A stretch of DNA of 36,200 nucleotides from CAKKQX01 sp046313915 (GCA_046313915.1 JBKBXX010000019.1:1-36200); one strand, 5' to 3'. Counted from the first letter of the stretch, positions 7,572-16,045 are shown. Program-made: numbers and translations. Notes: generated by a model from the letters alone, not told the origin.

Positions 7572-8402
7572 ATGTACGAACCCAAAGAGCACAAGCTTTT
7601 CATCAAGTCGCGTTTCGCAAAGCGCGGCATCTACTGGCTGCCGAATCTGCTCACGACCGTTGCGCTGTTCGCCGGTTTCTATGCCGTCGTGCAGGCAATG
7701 GGCGGCCGTTTCGAACAGGCGGCGATGGCGATTTTCGTGGCGCTGGTATTCGACGGGCTCGATGGGCGGGTGGCGCGGCTTACCCGCACCCAGAGCGCAT
7801 TCGGCGCGGAATACGACAGCCTCTCCGACATGGTGTCGTTCGGCGTGGCGCCGGCGTTGGTGGTCTATGTGTGGGCGCTCAAGGATTTTGCCGCAATCAA
7901 GAGCATCGCCGTGCTGGGCCCCTGGCTTTCCACCAAGCTCGGCTGGATTGCCGCTTTCATTTATTGTGCATGCGCGGCGCTGCGGCTCGCGCGTTTCAAC
8001 ACCATGCTCGATGTCGCCGACAAGCGGTTTTTCCAGGGGCTGCCCAGTCCCGCGGCGGCGTGCCTGGTCACGGGACTGGTCTGGGCGCTGAACGAGTACC
8101 AGGTGGCGGGGGCGGACGTGAGGTGGCTCGCGTGGGGGCTGACGGTATTTGCCGGACTGTCCATGGTCAGCAATCTCAAGTTCTACAGCGGCAAAGACAT
8201 CAATCTGCGCAAAAGCGTGCCGTTTTCGGTCGTGGTGGCGATCGCCATGGGGCTGGTCTTTCTGCTCACGTTTTCCAGCACCCTGCCGGAAATGCTGTTC
8301 ATCCTGTTTGCGGGATACGGATTATCCGGCTACGTGATCTGGGCCTGGGATTTCATCAAGAGCAGGCTGGCCAAAACGCCGCCCCCCGCTGCGGGCGACT
8401 AG
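7572..8402 (+). CDS. pssA: CDP-diacylglycerol-serine O-phosphatidyltransferase
   Basis: Integral membrane CDP-alcohol phosphatidyltransferase making phosphatidylserine, the substrate of the neighbouring psd product. The 276-residue protein has the family signature DG-x2-AR-x8-G-x3-D-x3-D, seen as DGLDGRVARL...FGAEYDSLSD at about residues 60-87, which holds the metal-binding and catalytic Asp residues. About six to eight hydrophobic segments follow, for example LGWIAAFIYCACAALRLARF and FSVVVAIAMGLVFLLTF. The cytosolic C-terminal end is KSRLAKTPPPAAGD. The 105-bp gap after psd shows no clear terminator, so psd and pssA may be co-transcribed. Confidence 0.95.
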   Translation: MYEPKEHKLFIKSRFAKRGIYWLPNLLTTVALFAGFYAVVQAMGGRFEQAAMAIFVALVFDGLDGRVARLTRTQSAFGAEYDSLSDMVSFGVAPALVVYVWALKDFAAIKSIAVLGPWLSTKLGWIAAFIYCACAALRLARFNTMLDVADKRFFQGLPSPAAACLVTGLVWALNEYQVAGADVRWLAWGLTVFAGLSMVSNLKFYSGKDINLRKSVPFSVVVAIAMGLVFLLTFSSTLPEMLFILFAGYGLSGYVIWAWDFIKSRLAKTPPPAAGD

Positions 8403-8420
8403 GCCGCGCCAGCGGGCCTC

Positions 8421-8449
8421 TTGCACACGGCAGGAAAAGTCTTTATATT
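8421..8449 (+). promoter_or_regulatory. Predicted sigma-70 promoter ahead of the Leu-rich mini-ORF and leuA
   Basis: TTGCAC at 8421-8426, an exactly 17-bp spacer, and TATATT at 8444-8449 (five of six consensus bases). Transcription would start near 8456, two bases before the ATG of the mini-ORF at 8458, so that ORF would be nearly leaderless. Confidence 0.5.
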
Positions 8450-8457
8450 TCACCGGT

Positions 8458-8547
8458 ATGGATTTGCCGAGCCAAGCCATCGTCTTTCTTCTCCTGACCA
8501 GCCTTCTGCTGGCCGGCGTGCTGCTGCGCGGCCGCGCGCACAAATAA
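8458..8547 (+). CDS. Leucine-rich 29-residue ORF, candidate leu leader peptide
   Basis: ATG to TAA encodes 29 residues with 9 leucines arranged in three clusters; the core is IVFLLLTSLLLAGVLLR, followed by GRAHK. It lies about 120 bp upstream of leuA and just downstream of a predicted promoter. The position, length and leucine clustering fit a leader peptide sensing charged tRNA-Leu. Two GC-rich hairpins follow (8574-8596 and 8616-8636). However, no hairpin ends in a T-run, and no Shine-Dalgarno sequence is seen. The alternative is a small single-helix membrane protein with a basic C-terminal end. Confidence 0.4.
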   Translation: MDLPSQAIVFLLLTSLLLAGVLLRGRAHK

Positions 8548-8573
8548 CTTACCCCCACAATTTGCAGTTTCAT

Positions 8574-8636
8574 CCGGGCGCAGACCACCGCCCCGGCAGT
8601 AGTCACAGGTTTGTTCGGCAGCGGCCGGCGCTGCTG
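8574..8636 (+). promoter_or_regulatory. Two GC-rich hairpins in the leuA leader
   Basis: Hairpin one pairs CCGGGCG (8574-8580) with CGCCCCGG (8589-8596), with one bulge. Hairpin two pairs CGGCAGCG (8616-8623) with CGCTGCTG (8629-8636) around a 5-nt loop, including one wobble pair. The second ends about 18 nt before the leuA Shine-Dalgarno sequence and could influence leuA translation or act in attenuation. No T-run follows either, so this is not a standard intrinsic terminator. Confidence 0.35.
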
Positions 8637-8665
8637 CCATGACGGCAGGAATCAAGGAGAGCATG

Positions 8666-10207
8666 ATGGCCAAGGAAAAGCTGATCATATTCGATACCAC
8701 GATGCGTGACGGCGAGCAGAGTCCGGGTGCGTCGATGACCAAAGAGGAAAAGGTGCGCATCGCGCGCCAGCTCGAGCGCATGCGGGTCGACGTCATCGAG
8801 GCCGGTTTCCCGGCGGCGAGCGACGGCGATTTCGACGCGGTGCAGGCGGTGGCGCGGACCATAAAGGACAGCACCGTATGCGGGCTGGCGCGTGCCAACG
8901 AAAAAGACGTGCGCCGCTGCGGCGAAGCCGTCGGCGTGGCGCGCAGCCCGCGGCTACACACCTTCATCGCCACCAGCCCCATCCACATGGAAAAAAAACT
9001 GCGCATGGAACCTTCGCAGGTGATCGATCAGGCGGTAAAAGCGATCAAGTGGGCGCGCGAATATACCGACAATGTCGAGTTTTCTCCGGAAGATGCGGGC
9101 CGCTCGGACATCGATTTTCTTTGCCGCATCCTCGAGCAGGTGATCAGGGCGGGAGCAACCACCATCAACGTTCCCGATACCGTCGGCTACACGCTGCCCG
9201 AGCAATTCGGAGCGATGATCCGCACGCTGCGCGAGCGCATTCCGAATTCCGACAAGGCGGTGTGGTCGGTGCATTGTCACAACGACCTCGGACTTGCCGT
9301 GGCCAATTCGCTTGCCGCAGTCCTCAATGGCGCGCGCCAGGTCGAGTGCACCATCAATGGCCTGGGAGAGCGTGCCGGTAATGCCGCGCTCGAGGAAATC
9401 GTGATGGCGGTACGTACCCGGCAGGATGTTTTTCCGTGCGACACGAATATCGATACCACCCAGATCGTGCCGGCGTCCAAACTGGTTTCCAGCATTACCG
9501 GTTATCCGGTGCAGCCGAACAAGGCGATCGTCGGCGCCAATGCTTTCGCCCATGAATCGGGCATCCATCAGGACGGCGTGCTGAAACACCGCGAAACCTA
9601 CGAGATCATGAGCGCCGAATCGGTGGGATGGACGACCAACCGCCTCACCCTCGGCAAGCTTTCGGGACGCAATGCCTTCAAGACCCGCCTGCAGGAGATC
9701 GGCATCGAACTGGAGTCGGAGGAAGCACTCAACGCCGCGTTCAAGCGCTTCAAGGATCTCGCCGACAAGAAGCGCGAAATCTTCGACGAAGACTTGCAGG
9801 CCCTGATCACGGAAGAAGAGATCGAGCACGTCGAAAACGAACACTACCGCCTGGTGTCGCTGATGGCGCATTCGGAAACGGGCGAGCTGCCGTTCGCAAA
9901 GCTGGTGATTTCCGAAGGCGGCGTCGAGCGCGAGTGCGAAGCGCAAGGCAGCGGTCCGGTCGACGCCGCGTTCAAGGCGATCGAATCGGTGGCGAAAAGC
10001 GGCGCGAATCTGCTGCTTTATTCGGTCAACAACATCACCCGCGGCACCGACTCCCAGGGCGAGGTAACGGTGCGGCTTGCCAAAAATGGGCGCATCGTCA
10101 ACGGCCAGGGTGCGGATACCGACATCGTGGTCGCCTCGGCCAAGGCTTACATCAACGCGCTCAACAAACTGCACTCGAAACTCGAACGGCTCAATCCGCA
10201 GCTTTGA
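8666..10207 (+). CDS. leuA: 2-isopropylmalate synthase
   Basis: Condenses acetyl-CoA with 2-oxoisovalerate, the first committed step of leucine synthesis. The 513-residue enzyme has the HMGL-like TIM barrel starting LIIFDTTMRDGEQSPG, with the metal-binding region HCHNDLGLAVANS and the conserved NGLGERAGNAALEE, then the subdomain with HESGIHQDGVLK, and the C-terminal LeuA regulatory domain (about 390-513) that binds leucine for feedback inhibition. The start is placed at 8666, 6 bp after AAGGAG; an adjacent ATG at 8663 is nearly as good. It completes the ilv/leu set of this segment and follows a possible leader region. Confidence 0.96.
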   Translation: MAKEKLIIFDTTMRDGEQSPGASMTKEEKVRIARQLERMRVDVIEAGFPAASDGDFDAVQAVARTIKDSTVCGLARANEKDVRRCGEAVGVARSPRLHTFIATSPIHMEKKLRMEPSQVIDQAVKAIKWAREYTDNVEFSPEDAGRSDIDFLCRILEQVIRAGATTINVPDTVGYTLPEQFGAMIRTLRERIPNSDKAVWSVHCHNDLGLAVANSLAAVLNGARQVECTINGLGERAGNAALEEIVMAVRTRQDVFPCDTNIDTTQIVPASKLVSSITGYPVQPNKAIVGANAFAHESGIHQDGVLKHRETYEIMSAESVGWTTNRLTLGKLSGRNAFKTRLQEIGIELESEEALNAAFKRFKDLADKKREIFDEDLQALITEEEIEHVENEHYRLVSLMAHSETGELPFAKLVISEGGVERECEAQGSGPVDAAFKAIESVAKSGANLLLYSVNNITRGTDSQGEVTVRLAKNGRIVNGQGADTDIVVASAKAYINALNKLHSKLERLNPQL

Positions 10208-10213
10208 GGGCCT

Positions 10214-10414
10214 ATGGCCAAGTGGTTGATAACAATAGGAATTATTCTGATTGCCGCAGGCCTGCTGTGGCCGCTGCTGGTCAAGCTCGGGCTGGGCAGC
10301 CTGCCGGGAGACATCAAGGTGGAGCGCAAGGGCTTCACCTTCTATTTCCCGGTTACCACGAGCATCGTCGTCTCGGCGCTGATCACGCTGATTTTGTGGA
10401 TTTTCCGGCGTTAG
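10214..10414 (+). CDS. DUF2905 small membrane protein
   Basis: A 66-residue protein with two membrane helices (about 4-24 and 46-63) around a short loop containing the family motif LGSLPGDIKVERKGFTFYFP. This matches DUF2905, small inner-membrane proteins of unknown function. It starts 6 bp after the leuA stop, with GAGGG as ribosome-binding site, so it is probably in the leuA transcript. Its last 32 bp overlap the end of the convergent DUF2069 gene. Confidence 0.88.
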   Translation: MAKWLITIGIILIAAGLLWPLLVKLGLGSLPGDIKVERKGFTFYFPVTTSIVVSALITLILWIFRR

Positions 10415-10757
10415 CCGCGTCGGTTGCGCTGGCTCGCACATAGGCCACGACGCTGAAGAAAAACAGCAACGCTAGCGCGATTTCGATGCGCGCGAGTTGC
10501 GCCGACAGACCGGTTTCCGAATAGCCGCGTACCACGCCTTCGATGAAGTAGGCGAGGATCAACATCGAAGACCAGCGATAGGTATAGAGCCTGCGGCGCA
10601 GGATGCCGAACAGCGGTGCCAGCAAAGGCAGCACCTTGAGCACCAGCCACGAACCGCCCGGGCGCAGCGGCGCGAGCCACAGCTCCCAGGCAAGGCACAG
10701 GAAAATCAGCGCGATCAGGCTGCCGGCGCCGAGCGCATGGAGGCGGCCCGCGTTCAT
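10383..10757 (-). CDS. DUF2069 membrane protein
   Basis: A 124-residue integral membrane protein with about four hydrophobic segments (about 10-30, 38-55, 63-80 and 88-108). The motifs LCLAWELWLAPLRPGGSW, KVLPLLAPLFGILRRRLYTYRW and the glutamate-containing LAYFIEGVVRGYSE are those of DUF2069. No function is known. It lies 31 bp downstream of wrbA on the same strand, an arrangement I recall as common in betaproteobacteria, and its 3' end overlaps the convergent DUF2905 gene. Confidence 0.87.
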   Translation of the reverse strand: MNAGRLHALGAGSLIALIFLCLAWELWLAPLRPGGSWLVLKVLPLLAPLFGILRRRLYTYRWSSMLILAYFIEGVVRGYSETGLSAQLARIEIALALLFFFSVVAYVRASATDAANAGKSTKSA

Positions 10758-10788
10758 GGCGCGCGTGCCCGCTTCGCGCCGTCCGCGG

Positions 10789-11382
10789 TCATCGGCATAG
10801 CTTCAAGGCGGTGCCGGCCAGCCGCCGCCCCAGTGCCATGCACAGTTTCTTTTCGTGGTCGGTGAGCGGCAGGTCGCCGGTCGCGCCGGCATGATGGCTG
10901 GGCCCATAAGGTGTGCCGCCGCTGGTGGTGGTGAGCAGCTCGGTTTCGGAATAAGGAAGTCCGAGCAGCAGCATGCCGTGATGCATCAGCGGCAGCATCA
11001 TCGAAAGCAGCGTTGTTTCCTGTCCGCCGTGCAGGCTGGCGGTCGAGGTGAACACCGCAGCGGGTTTGCCGGCCAAGGCGCCTTTCAGCCACAGATCCGA
11101 GGTCGAGTCCCAGAAGTACTTGAGCGGCGCGGCCATGTTGCCGAAGCGGGTGGGGGAGCCCAGCGCGAGCCCGATGCATTGTTCGAGATCCTCGAGCCCG
11201 GCATAAGGTGCCCCCGCTTCGGGCACTGCGCCCGCGACCGCTTCGCAGGCGGCCGACACCCTGGGAACGGTACGCACGCGCGCCGCAACGCCGTCTACTT
11301 GCTCGATACCGCGCGCCACGAGCTGCGCCATCTGTTTCACCGCACCGTGATGGCTGTAGTAAAGAACGAGTATCTCTTTCAT
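10789..11382 (-). CDS. wrbA: WrbA-type NAD(P)H:quinone oxidoreductase
   Basis: Flavodoxin-fold FMN enzyme that reduces quinones by two electrons and so avoids semiquinone formation. The 197-residue protein shows the N-terminal phosphate-binding loop (VLYYSHHGAVKQMA), the WrbA signature GSPTRFGNMAAPLKYFWD at about 76-94, the FTSTASLHGGQETTLLS region and the C-terminal TTSGGTPYGPSH. It shares a divergent intergenic region of about 60 bp with the YihY-type gene, which contains AT-rich TATTATATAG but no clear paired promoter elements. Confidence 0.94.
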   Translation of the reverse strand: MKEILVLYYSHHGAVKQMAQLVARGIEQVDGVAARVRTVPRVSAACEAVAGAVPEAGAPYAGLEDLEQCIGLALGSPTRFGNMAAPLKYFWDSTSDLWLKGALAGKPAAVFTSTASLHGGQETTLLSMMLPLMHHGMLLLGLPYSETELLTTTSGGTPYGPSHHAGATGDLPLTDHEKKLCMALGRRLAGTALKLCR

Positions 11383-11442
11383 GCCGGGCGTCGCAAGGGA
11401 TTCATGGGTATTATATAGCGATGGGCTCGGGAAAAATTAGAC

Positions 11443-12696
11443 GTGACGGGAAAATCGCCAACGCTGCCTGAACTGGTGCACATCGTGGTGCGGCGGTTCT
11501 ACGAGGACCGGTGCCTGCAGATCGCGGCCAGCCTCGCTTTTACCACGCTGCTCGCGATCGTGCCGCTGATCACGGTGACGCTGACGCTGATTTCCGCTTT
11601 CCCCGTGTTCGCGAAATTGAGTCAGGCGCTGCAGCGTTTCGTAGTGGAACACCTGGTACCCACCGCGGCAGGGGCGGTCGCCGGCTATGCCGAGCAGTTT
11701 TCCGCCAATGCCGCGAAACTGACTGCGGTCGGCGCCGTGTTCCTGGTGGTCACCGCGATCGTGCTGCTGATGACCATAGAGCGCGCATTCAACCAGATCT
11801 GGCGCGTTTCGCGCCAGCGCCCCCTGTTCCAGCGGGTGCTGGTCTACTGGACGTTGCTGACGATAGGTCCGCTGCTGGTCGGAGCGAGCCTGTCGCTGAC
11901 ATCGTGGCTGGTGAGCCTGTCGTTGGGCATGGTCAGCGACATTCCGGGCGCTGCCGTGGCGGTGCTCCGGATCGTGCCGGTCGTGCTGACTTCGGTGGCG
12001 CTGGCACTGCTTTATCTGGCGCTGCCCAACCGGCGCGTCGTTTTCCGCGATGCCTTGCTCGGCGGACTGATGGCGGGATTCGCGTTTGAAGCCATGAAAC
12101 GCGGCTTCGCGTTCTATATCATGCAGTTTCCGAGCTACGAGCTGGTCTACGGTGCGTTCGCGAGCGTGCCGGTTTTCCTGCTGTGGGTCTATCTGTCGTG
12201 GCTGGTGGTGCTGTCCGGCGCGGTGGTGGTGGCGGCGCTGCCGGAGTGGCGAGCCCGCGCCGGCCACGCACGGCGGTTACCGGGCGACGATTTTTTCGAT
12301 GCGGTGCAGATACTGAAAACGCTGTGGCACGCTCACCGCAGGGGCGAAGTGGTCAGGCTGCCGCAACTGCACGGCACGGTGAGGACCGGCATCGAGCGCA
12401 TCGAGGCCATTCTCGACACGATGAGCGGCGCGGGCTGGGTCGGCCAGGTGGCGTCCGCCGGTTGGGTGCTCGGCCGCGATCCGGCGACGATAAAAGTCGA
12501 GGACGTATACCGCCTGTTCGTATTCAACGCCGATGCCGGCGATCCGGCGAGGGCAGCGGATGCCGGGCTCGAGGCGCTGGTGCGCGACATTTCGCTGTGC
12601 CTTGCGGAACACATGCAGCTGTCGATCGAGGATCTGCTGCGCCGTACCGAGCAGCCGGCGGCGCCGCAACCGCTCTTGCCTTCGAAGGCGGATTGA
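11443..12696 (+). CDS. YihY/virulence factor BrkB family membrane protein
   Basis: A 417-residue inner-membrane protein of the YihY family, historically misannotated as ribonuclease BN. Six hydrophobic segments lie in about residues 25-265, beginning at AASLAFTTLLAIVPLITV, and the family motif LLMTIERAFNQIWRV is present. The C-terminal 140 residues form a soluble winged-helix-like tail. It starts with GTG at 11443; an ATG just upstream at 11421 is in another frame. It is divergent from wrbA and convergent with the lytic transglycosylase, with a 7-bp stem between. Its molecular function is unknown. Confidence 0.92.
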   Translation: MTGKSPTLPELVHIVVRRFYEDRCLQIAASLAFTTLLAIVPLITVTLTLISAFPVFAKLSQALQRFVVEHLVPTAAGAVAGYAEQFSANAAKLTAVGAVFLVVTAIVLLMTIERAFNQIWRVSRQRPLFQRVLVYWTLLTIGPLLVGASLSLTSWLVSLSLGMVSDIPGAAVAVLRIVPVVLTSVALALLYLALPNRRVVFRDALLGGLMAGFAFEAMKRGFAFYIMQFPSYELVYGAFASVPVFLLWVYLSWLVVLSGAVVVAALPEWRARAGHARRLPGDDFFDAVQILKTLWHAHRRGEVVRLPQLHGTVRTGIERIEAILDTMSGAGWVGQVASAGWVLGRDPATIKVEDVYRLFVFNADAGDPARAADAGLEALVRDISLCLAEHMQLSIEDLLRRTEQPAAPQPLLPSKAD

Positions 12697-12729
12697 CCCG
12701 CTGATGCCGCCCGGAAAAGCCGCGCAGCG
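12697..12729. terminator. Possible bidirectional hairpin between convergent genes
   Basis: CCCGCTG (12697-12703), directly after the YihY stop codon, pairs with CAGCGGG (12723-12729) around a 19-nt loop. It lies in the 39 bp between two convergent genes. There is no T-run, so terminator activity is uncertain. Confidence 0.3.
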
Positions 12730-12735
12730 GGCCGT

Positions 12736-13395
12736 CTATGTGCCGCCAGCCATTGCGCGCGCCTGGCGGTAGCCGGTGTCGGGGCGCGCCGTATATTGCC
12801 AGTTGCCGCGCCAGGCGCGCAGCACCATGTTCGGGTACTCGGCTTTGCCCAGACTGCCGTTGTAGCGGCCCAGCGCACGAAACAGATTGCCGTTTTCGAC
12901 GTCGAGATAATGCCGCAGGATTACGCAGCCGAAACGCAGGTTGGTGCGCAAATGAAACAGATTATGATCTTTGCCGCCGCCGATCAGGCGGGTCCAGAAC
13001 GGCATCACCTGCATGTAACCGCGGGCGCCGGCGTTCGAAACCGCGTATTTGCGGAAGTTGCTTTCTACTTCGATCAGCCCCAGCACCATTTGCGGATCGA
13101 GTCCGGCGCGCTTCGCTTCGTAGTGCACCGTCACCAGGAATTCCTCGCGCTGCACGCGGTCCGGCATGCGCCTGGCAAGCTTGGTCGACATGGCGTCGAG
13201 CCAGGCGCGCGCTTCACGCTCGGTTTCAAAGGCGAGGTAAGGCACGGCGTGATCCGTAATCGCCTGATATAGCGCTGCCTGCACGCTTGCCGACAGCGGT
13301 TCGTAGACCTGCGCGCCCGCCGTTGCGGGCGACGGCATGGCGAGCGCCACTGCGAGCGGCAAGGCGAGAAACGTCGCGGTCAGCTGACGGCGCAT
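12736..13395 (-). CDS. Lytic transglycosylase, SLT domain, secreted
   Basis: A 219-residue protein with a signal peptide (basic MRRQ start, hydrophobic stretch, cleavage probably after SPATAGA). Residues about 95-205 form an SLT lysozyme-like domain. It shows the catalytic Glu motif LIEVESNFRKYAVSNAGARG, the GYMQVMPFW motif and the FGCVILRHYL and ALGRYNGSLG motifs of family 1 transglycosylases. It cleaves peptidoglycan glycan strands to give 1,6-anhydromuropeptides in the periplasm. The start overlaps the proS stop by 16 bp, so the two are probably co-translated, an arrangement I recall from other betaproteobacteria. Confidence 0.93.
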   Translation of the reverse strand: MRRQLTATFLALPLAVALAMPSPATAGAQVYEPLSASVQAALYQAITDHAVPYLAFETEREARAWLDAMSTKLARRMPDRVQREEFLVTVHYEAKRAGLDPQMVLGLIEVESNFRKYAVSNAGARGYMQVMPFWTRLIGGGKDHNLFHLRTNLRFGCVILRHYLDVENGNLFRALGRYNGSLGKAEYPNMVLRAWRGNWQYTARPDTGYRQARAMAGGT

Positions 13396-15095
13396 AGTTT
13401 CGATTTTACGAAACCCAGCGCGTCTTGCAAGGCGACGCCCTGCGCCGCCTGATCGCGCCGCCCCTGGTATTCGATCTGTCCCTGCTTCAGGCCGCGTTCG
13501 CCGACGACGATGCGGTGCGGGATGCCGATCAGCTCCATGTCGGAGAACATGACTCCCGGACGGCCGTCGCGGTCGTCAAGCAACACATCGATACCGGCAG
13601 CGCTGAATTCGGCATAGAGCCTGTCGGCCGTTTCCCTGACCAGCGCGCTCTTGCCGATACCGATCGGGACGATGGCGAGATCGAAGGGCGCCATGGTGGG
13701 TGGAAAAATGATGCCACGCCCGTCGTGGTTCTGCTCGATGGCGGCGGCGACGATGCGCGTGACGCCGATACCGTAACAGCCCATTTCCATGACCTGGGAT
13801 TTTCCGGCCTCGTCGAGAAAAACGAGATTCATTGCGCTCGAATACTTGGTACGCAACTGGAAAATATGGCCGACTTCGATGCCGCGCAGGATCTTGAGCC
13901 TGCCCTTGCCGTCGGGACTGGGGTCGCCGGCGAGGACATTGCGGATGTCGGCGAAAACCGGTTCGGCAAAATCGCGCCCGATGTTCACTCCCGTGTAATG
14001 ATGGTCGTTGTCATTGGCGCCCACGACGAAATCGGCCATGGCGGCAAGCGCGCGGTCGGCAATGACCGTGCCCTTGAAGCCCACCGGCCCGAGAAAACCG
14101 GGCTCGGCGCCGAAAGCCGCGCGTATGGTCGCGGCGGAGGCGAACGTCACGGGCGACTTGACCGCCACCAGCTTGCCGGCCTTGACGAGATTGAGTTCAT
14201 GGTCGCCGCGCACCAGCAGCAGCACCGGCTGGCCGTCGGTGCCCTCGACGACGATCGCCTTCACGGTCTGATGCGCGGGAATTTTCAGGAACGCGCAAAG
14301 TTCGGCGATGGTCCTGACCCCCGGCGTGGGGATCTTGCGCAGCGGTTGCGCGGGCGCGGGACGCGGGGCGTCCGGTGCCACGGCTTCGGCCAGCTCGACA
14401 TTGGCGGCGTAATCGGAGTCCGGGCAGTAGGCGATGGCGTCCTCGCCGGAATCGGCGAGAACGTGAAATTCGTGAGAAGCGGTGCCGCCGATCGAACCGG
14501 TGTCAGCGGCGACCGCGCGGAACCTGAGGCCGAGGCGCGTGAAAATGCGCGAATAACAGGCGTACATTTCCCGGTAGGTGGCCTCGAGGCTCGCCTTGTC
14601 GGCGTGGAACGAATAAGCGTCCTTCATCAGGAACTCGCGGCCGCGCATCACGCCGAAACGCGGCCGGATCTCGTCACGGAACTTGGTCTGGATCTGGTAG
14701 AAGTTGAGCGGCAACTGCCGATAACTTTTGATTTCGCGCCGCACCACGTCGCAGATTACTTCCTCGTGTGTGGGGCCGAAACAGAAATCGCGCTGGTGAC
14801 GGTCCTTGATGCGCAGCAGCTCCGGCCCGTACTGTTCCCAGCGCCCCGATTCCTGCCACAGCTCGGCTGGCTGCACCGCGGGCATCAGCAATTCGATCGC
14901 GCCGCTGCGATTCATCTCTTCGCGAACCACCGCTTCGACCTTGCGCAGCACGCGCAGGCCGAGCGGCATCCAGGTGTAGACACCGCTGGTGAGCCGTTTG
15001 ATGAGCCCCGCCCGCAGCATCAGCTGGTGACTGATCACCTCCGCTTCCGAAGGGGCTTCCTTGAGGGTCGAAATGAAAAACCGCGAGACTCGCAT
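13380..15095 (-). CDS. proS: Prolyl-tRNA synthetase, bacterial type with editing domain
   Basis: Class II aminoacyl-tRNA synthetase charging tRNA-Pro. The 571-residue length is that of the bacterial form with an inserted editing domain. Motif 1 and 2 regions are at the N-terminal half (EIRPRFGVMRGREFLMKDAY); the YbaK-like INS domain at about 220-400 includes TVKAIVVEG and VGANDNDHHYTGVN. Motif 3 is GCYGIGVTRIVAAAIEQNHD, and the anticodon-binding domain fills the C-terminal 120 residues. It is divergent from the spermidine-synthase-like gene. A tRNA-Pro gene lies 11 kb away in the same window. Confidence 0.97.
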   Translation of the reverse strand: MRVSRFFISTLKEAPSEAEVISHQLMLRAGLIKRLTSGVYTWMPLGLRVLRKVEAVVREEMNRSGAIELLMPAVQPAELWQESGRWEQYGPELLRIKDRHQRDFCFGPTHEEVICDVVRREIKSYRQLPLNFYQIQTKFRDEIRPRFGVMRGREFLMKDAYSFHADKASLEATYREMYACYSRIFTRLGLRFRAVAADTGSIGGTASHEFHVLADSGEDAIAYCPDSDYAANVELAEAVAPDAPRPAPAQPLRKIPTPGVRTIAELCAFLKIPAHQTVKAIVVEGTDGQPVLLLVRGDHELNLVKAGKLVAVKSPVTFASAATIRAAFGAEPGFLGPVGFKGTVIADRALAAMADFVVGANDNDHHYTGVNIGRDFAEPVFADIRNVLAGDPSPDGKGRLKILRGIEVGHIFQLRTKYSSAMNLVFLDEAGKSQVMEMGCYGIGVTRIVAAAIEQNHDGRGIIFPPTMAPFDLAIVPIGIGKSALVRETADRLYAEFSAAGIDVLLDDRDGRPGVMFSDMELIGIPHRIVVGERGLKQGQIEYQGRRDQAAQGVALQDALGFVKSKLCAVS

Positions 15096-15163
15096 ACTTG
15101 TTCCAGGCCGGCAAAAGCCCTTATTCTACCGGACCTTGGAATTTCTCCCAAAAGCACTGCCAC

Positions 15164-15952
15164 ATGAAACTTCCTGCCCGATGGCGCATCCGCAAACCGG
15201 CCGATGATGCGAAAACGGTTTATGTCAGCGAAAAATTCGGAGTGCGCTCGCTGCACATAGGCAGCGACACCGTCCAGAGCGCCATGCGCATCGCCAGACC
15301 GCACGACCTGGAACTGTCCTACACGCGCAGCATGATGGCTTTCATGCTGTTCAACGAAAAACCGCGGCGTGTGCTCATGATCGGGTTGGGCGGAGGCTCG
15401 CTGGCCAAATTCATCCATCGGCACATGCCGTGGGCGAATATCCGGGTGATCGAAATCAATCCGCAGGTGGTGGCGATCGCGCGCCAGTATTTCCACGTGC
15501 CGCAGGACGACTCCCGCCTGTCGGTCATCATCGGCGACGGCGCGGAATACATGGAACGCGAGGGGCATGATGTGGACCTGATGATGATCGACGGCTATGA
15601 CGCCGAATCCCATGCGGAGGCGCTGTCGAGCCAGGCGTTTTACGAAGCTTGCCGCGAACGGCTCGGCGCCGGCGGCATCATGGTGGTCAATCTGTGGGGG
15701 GGCGATCGCCTGTTCAACGAAACGCTCAGGCGCATCAAGGCCGCCTTTCCCGGTGGCGTGCTCTGCCTGCCGGCGGAAAAACCGGGCAATGTCATCGCTT
15801 TTGCATTCAAAACCCCGCCGGACAGCCTCGGATGGGACGATCTGGCACGGCGGGCGCAGCTATTGCGGGAAAGCTACGGTCTGGAATTTCCGCGCTTTGT
15901 GGAGAGGCTGCGCGACATGAACCGCCACGACGGCGAGCGGTTGCTGATCTAG
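15164..15952 (+). CDS. Spermidine synthase-like (polyamine aminopropyltransferase fold) protein
   Basis: A 262-residue Rossmann-fold protein of the spermidine synthase superfamily. The cofactor motif is RVLMIGLGGGSLAKF at about residues 68-82, followed by the acidic strand end IRVIEINPQVVAIAR. IIGDGAEYM and MMIDGYDAES correspond to the second and third nucleotide and amine-binding elements. The canonical polyamine-binding Asp-x-x-Asp-Pro pattern is not evident, and no S-adenosylmethionine decarboxylase gene is adjacent. Activity as a true aminopropyltransferase is therefore uncertain, and a methyltransferase-like role is possible. ATG 15164 is chosen because it gives a normal N-terminus; an upstream in-frame ATG at 15098 adds 22 unlikely residues. 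Confidence 0.85.
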   Translation: MKLPARWRIRKPADDAKTVYVSEKFGVRSLHIGSDTVQSAMRIARPHDLELSYTRSMMAFMLFNEKPRRVLMIGLGGGSLAKFIHRHMPWANIRVIEINPQVVAIARQYFHVPQDDSRLSVIIGDGAEYMEREGHDVDLMMIDGYDAESHAEALSSQAFYEACRERLGAGGIMVVNLWGGDRLFNETLRRIKAAFPGGVLCLPAEKPGNVIAFAFKTPPDSLGWDDLARRAQLLRESYGLEFPRFVERLRDMNRHDGERLLI

Positions 15953-16045
15953 CCCGGCGGCGGCGTTGCCGCAAGCGGCTTTTCTTCCTTCCCGAATTGT
16001 GAAAAAATCGGGACAAGCAACCGACATTATTTCAGGGTGATCGAC

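Noticed and set aside
13425..15167. A 580-codon plus-strand open frame opposite proS
   Set aside because: Shadow of proS with a biased Gly/Asp/Ala/His composition; no domain recognised.
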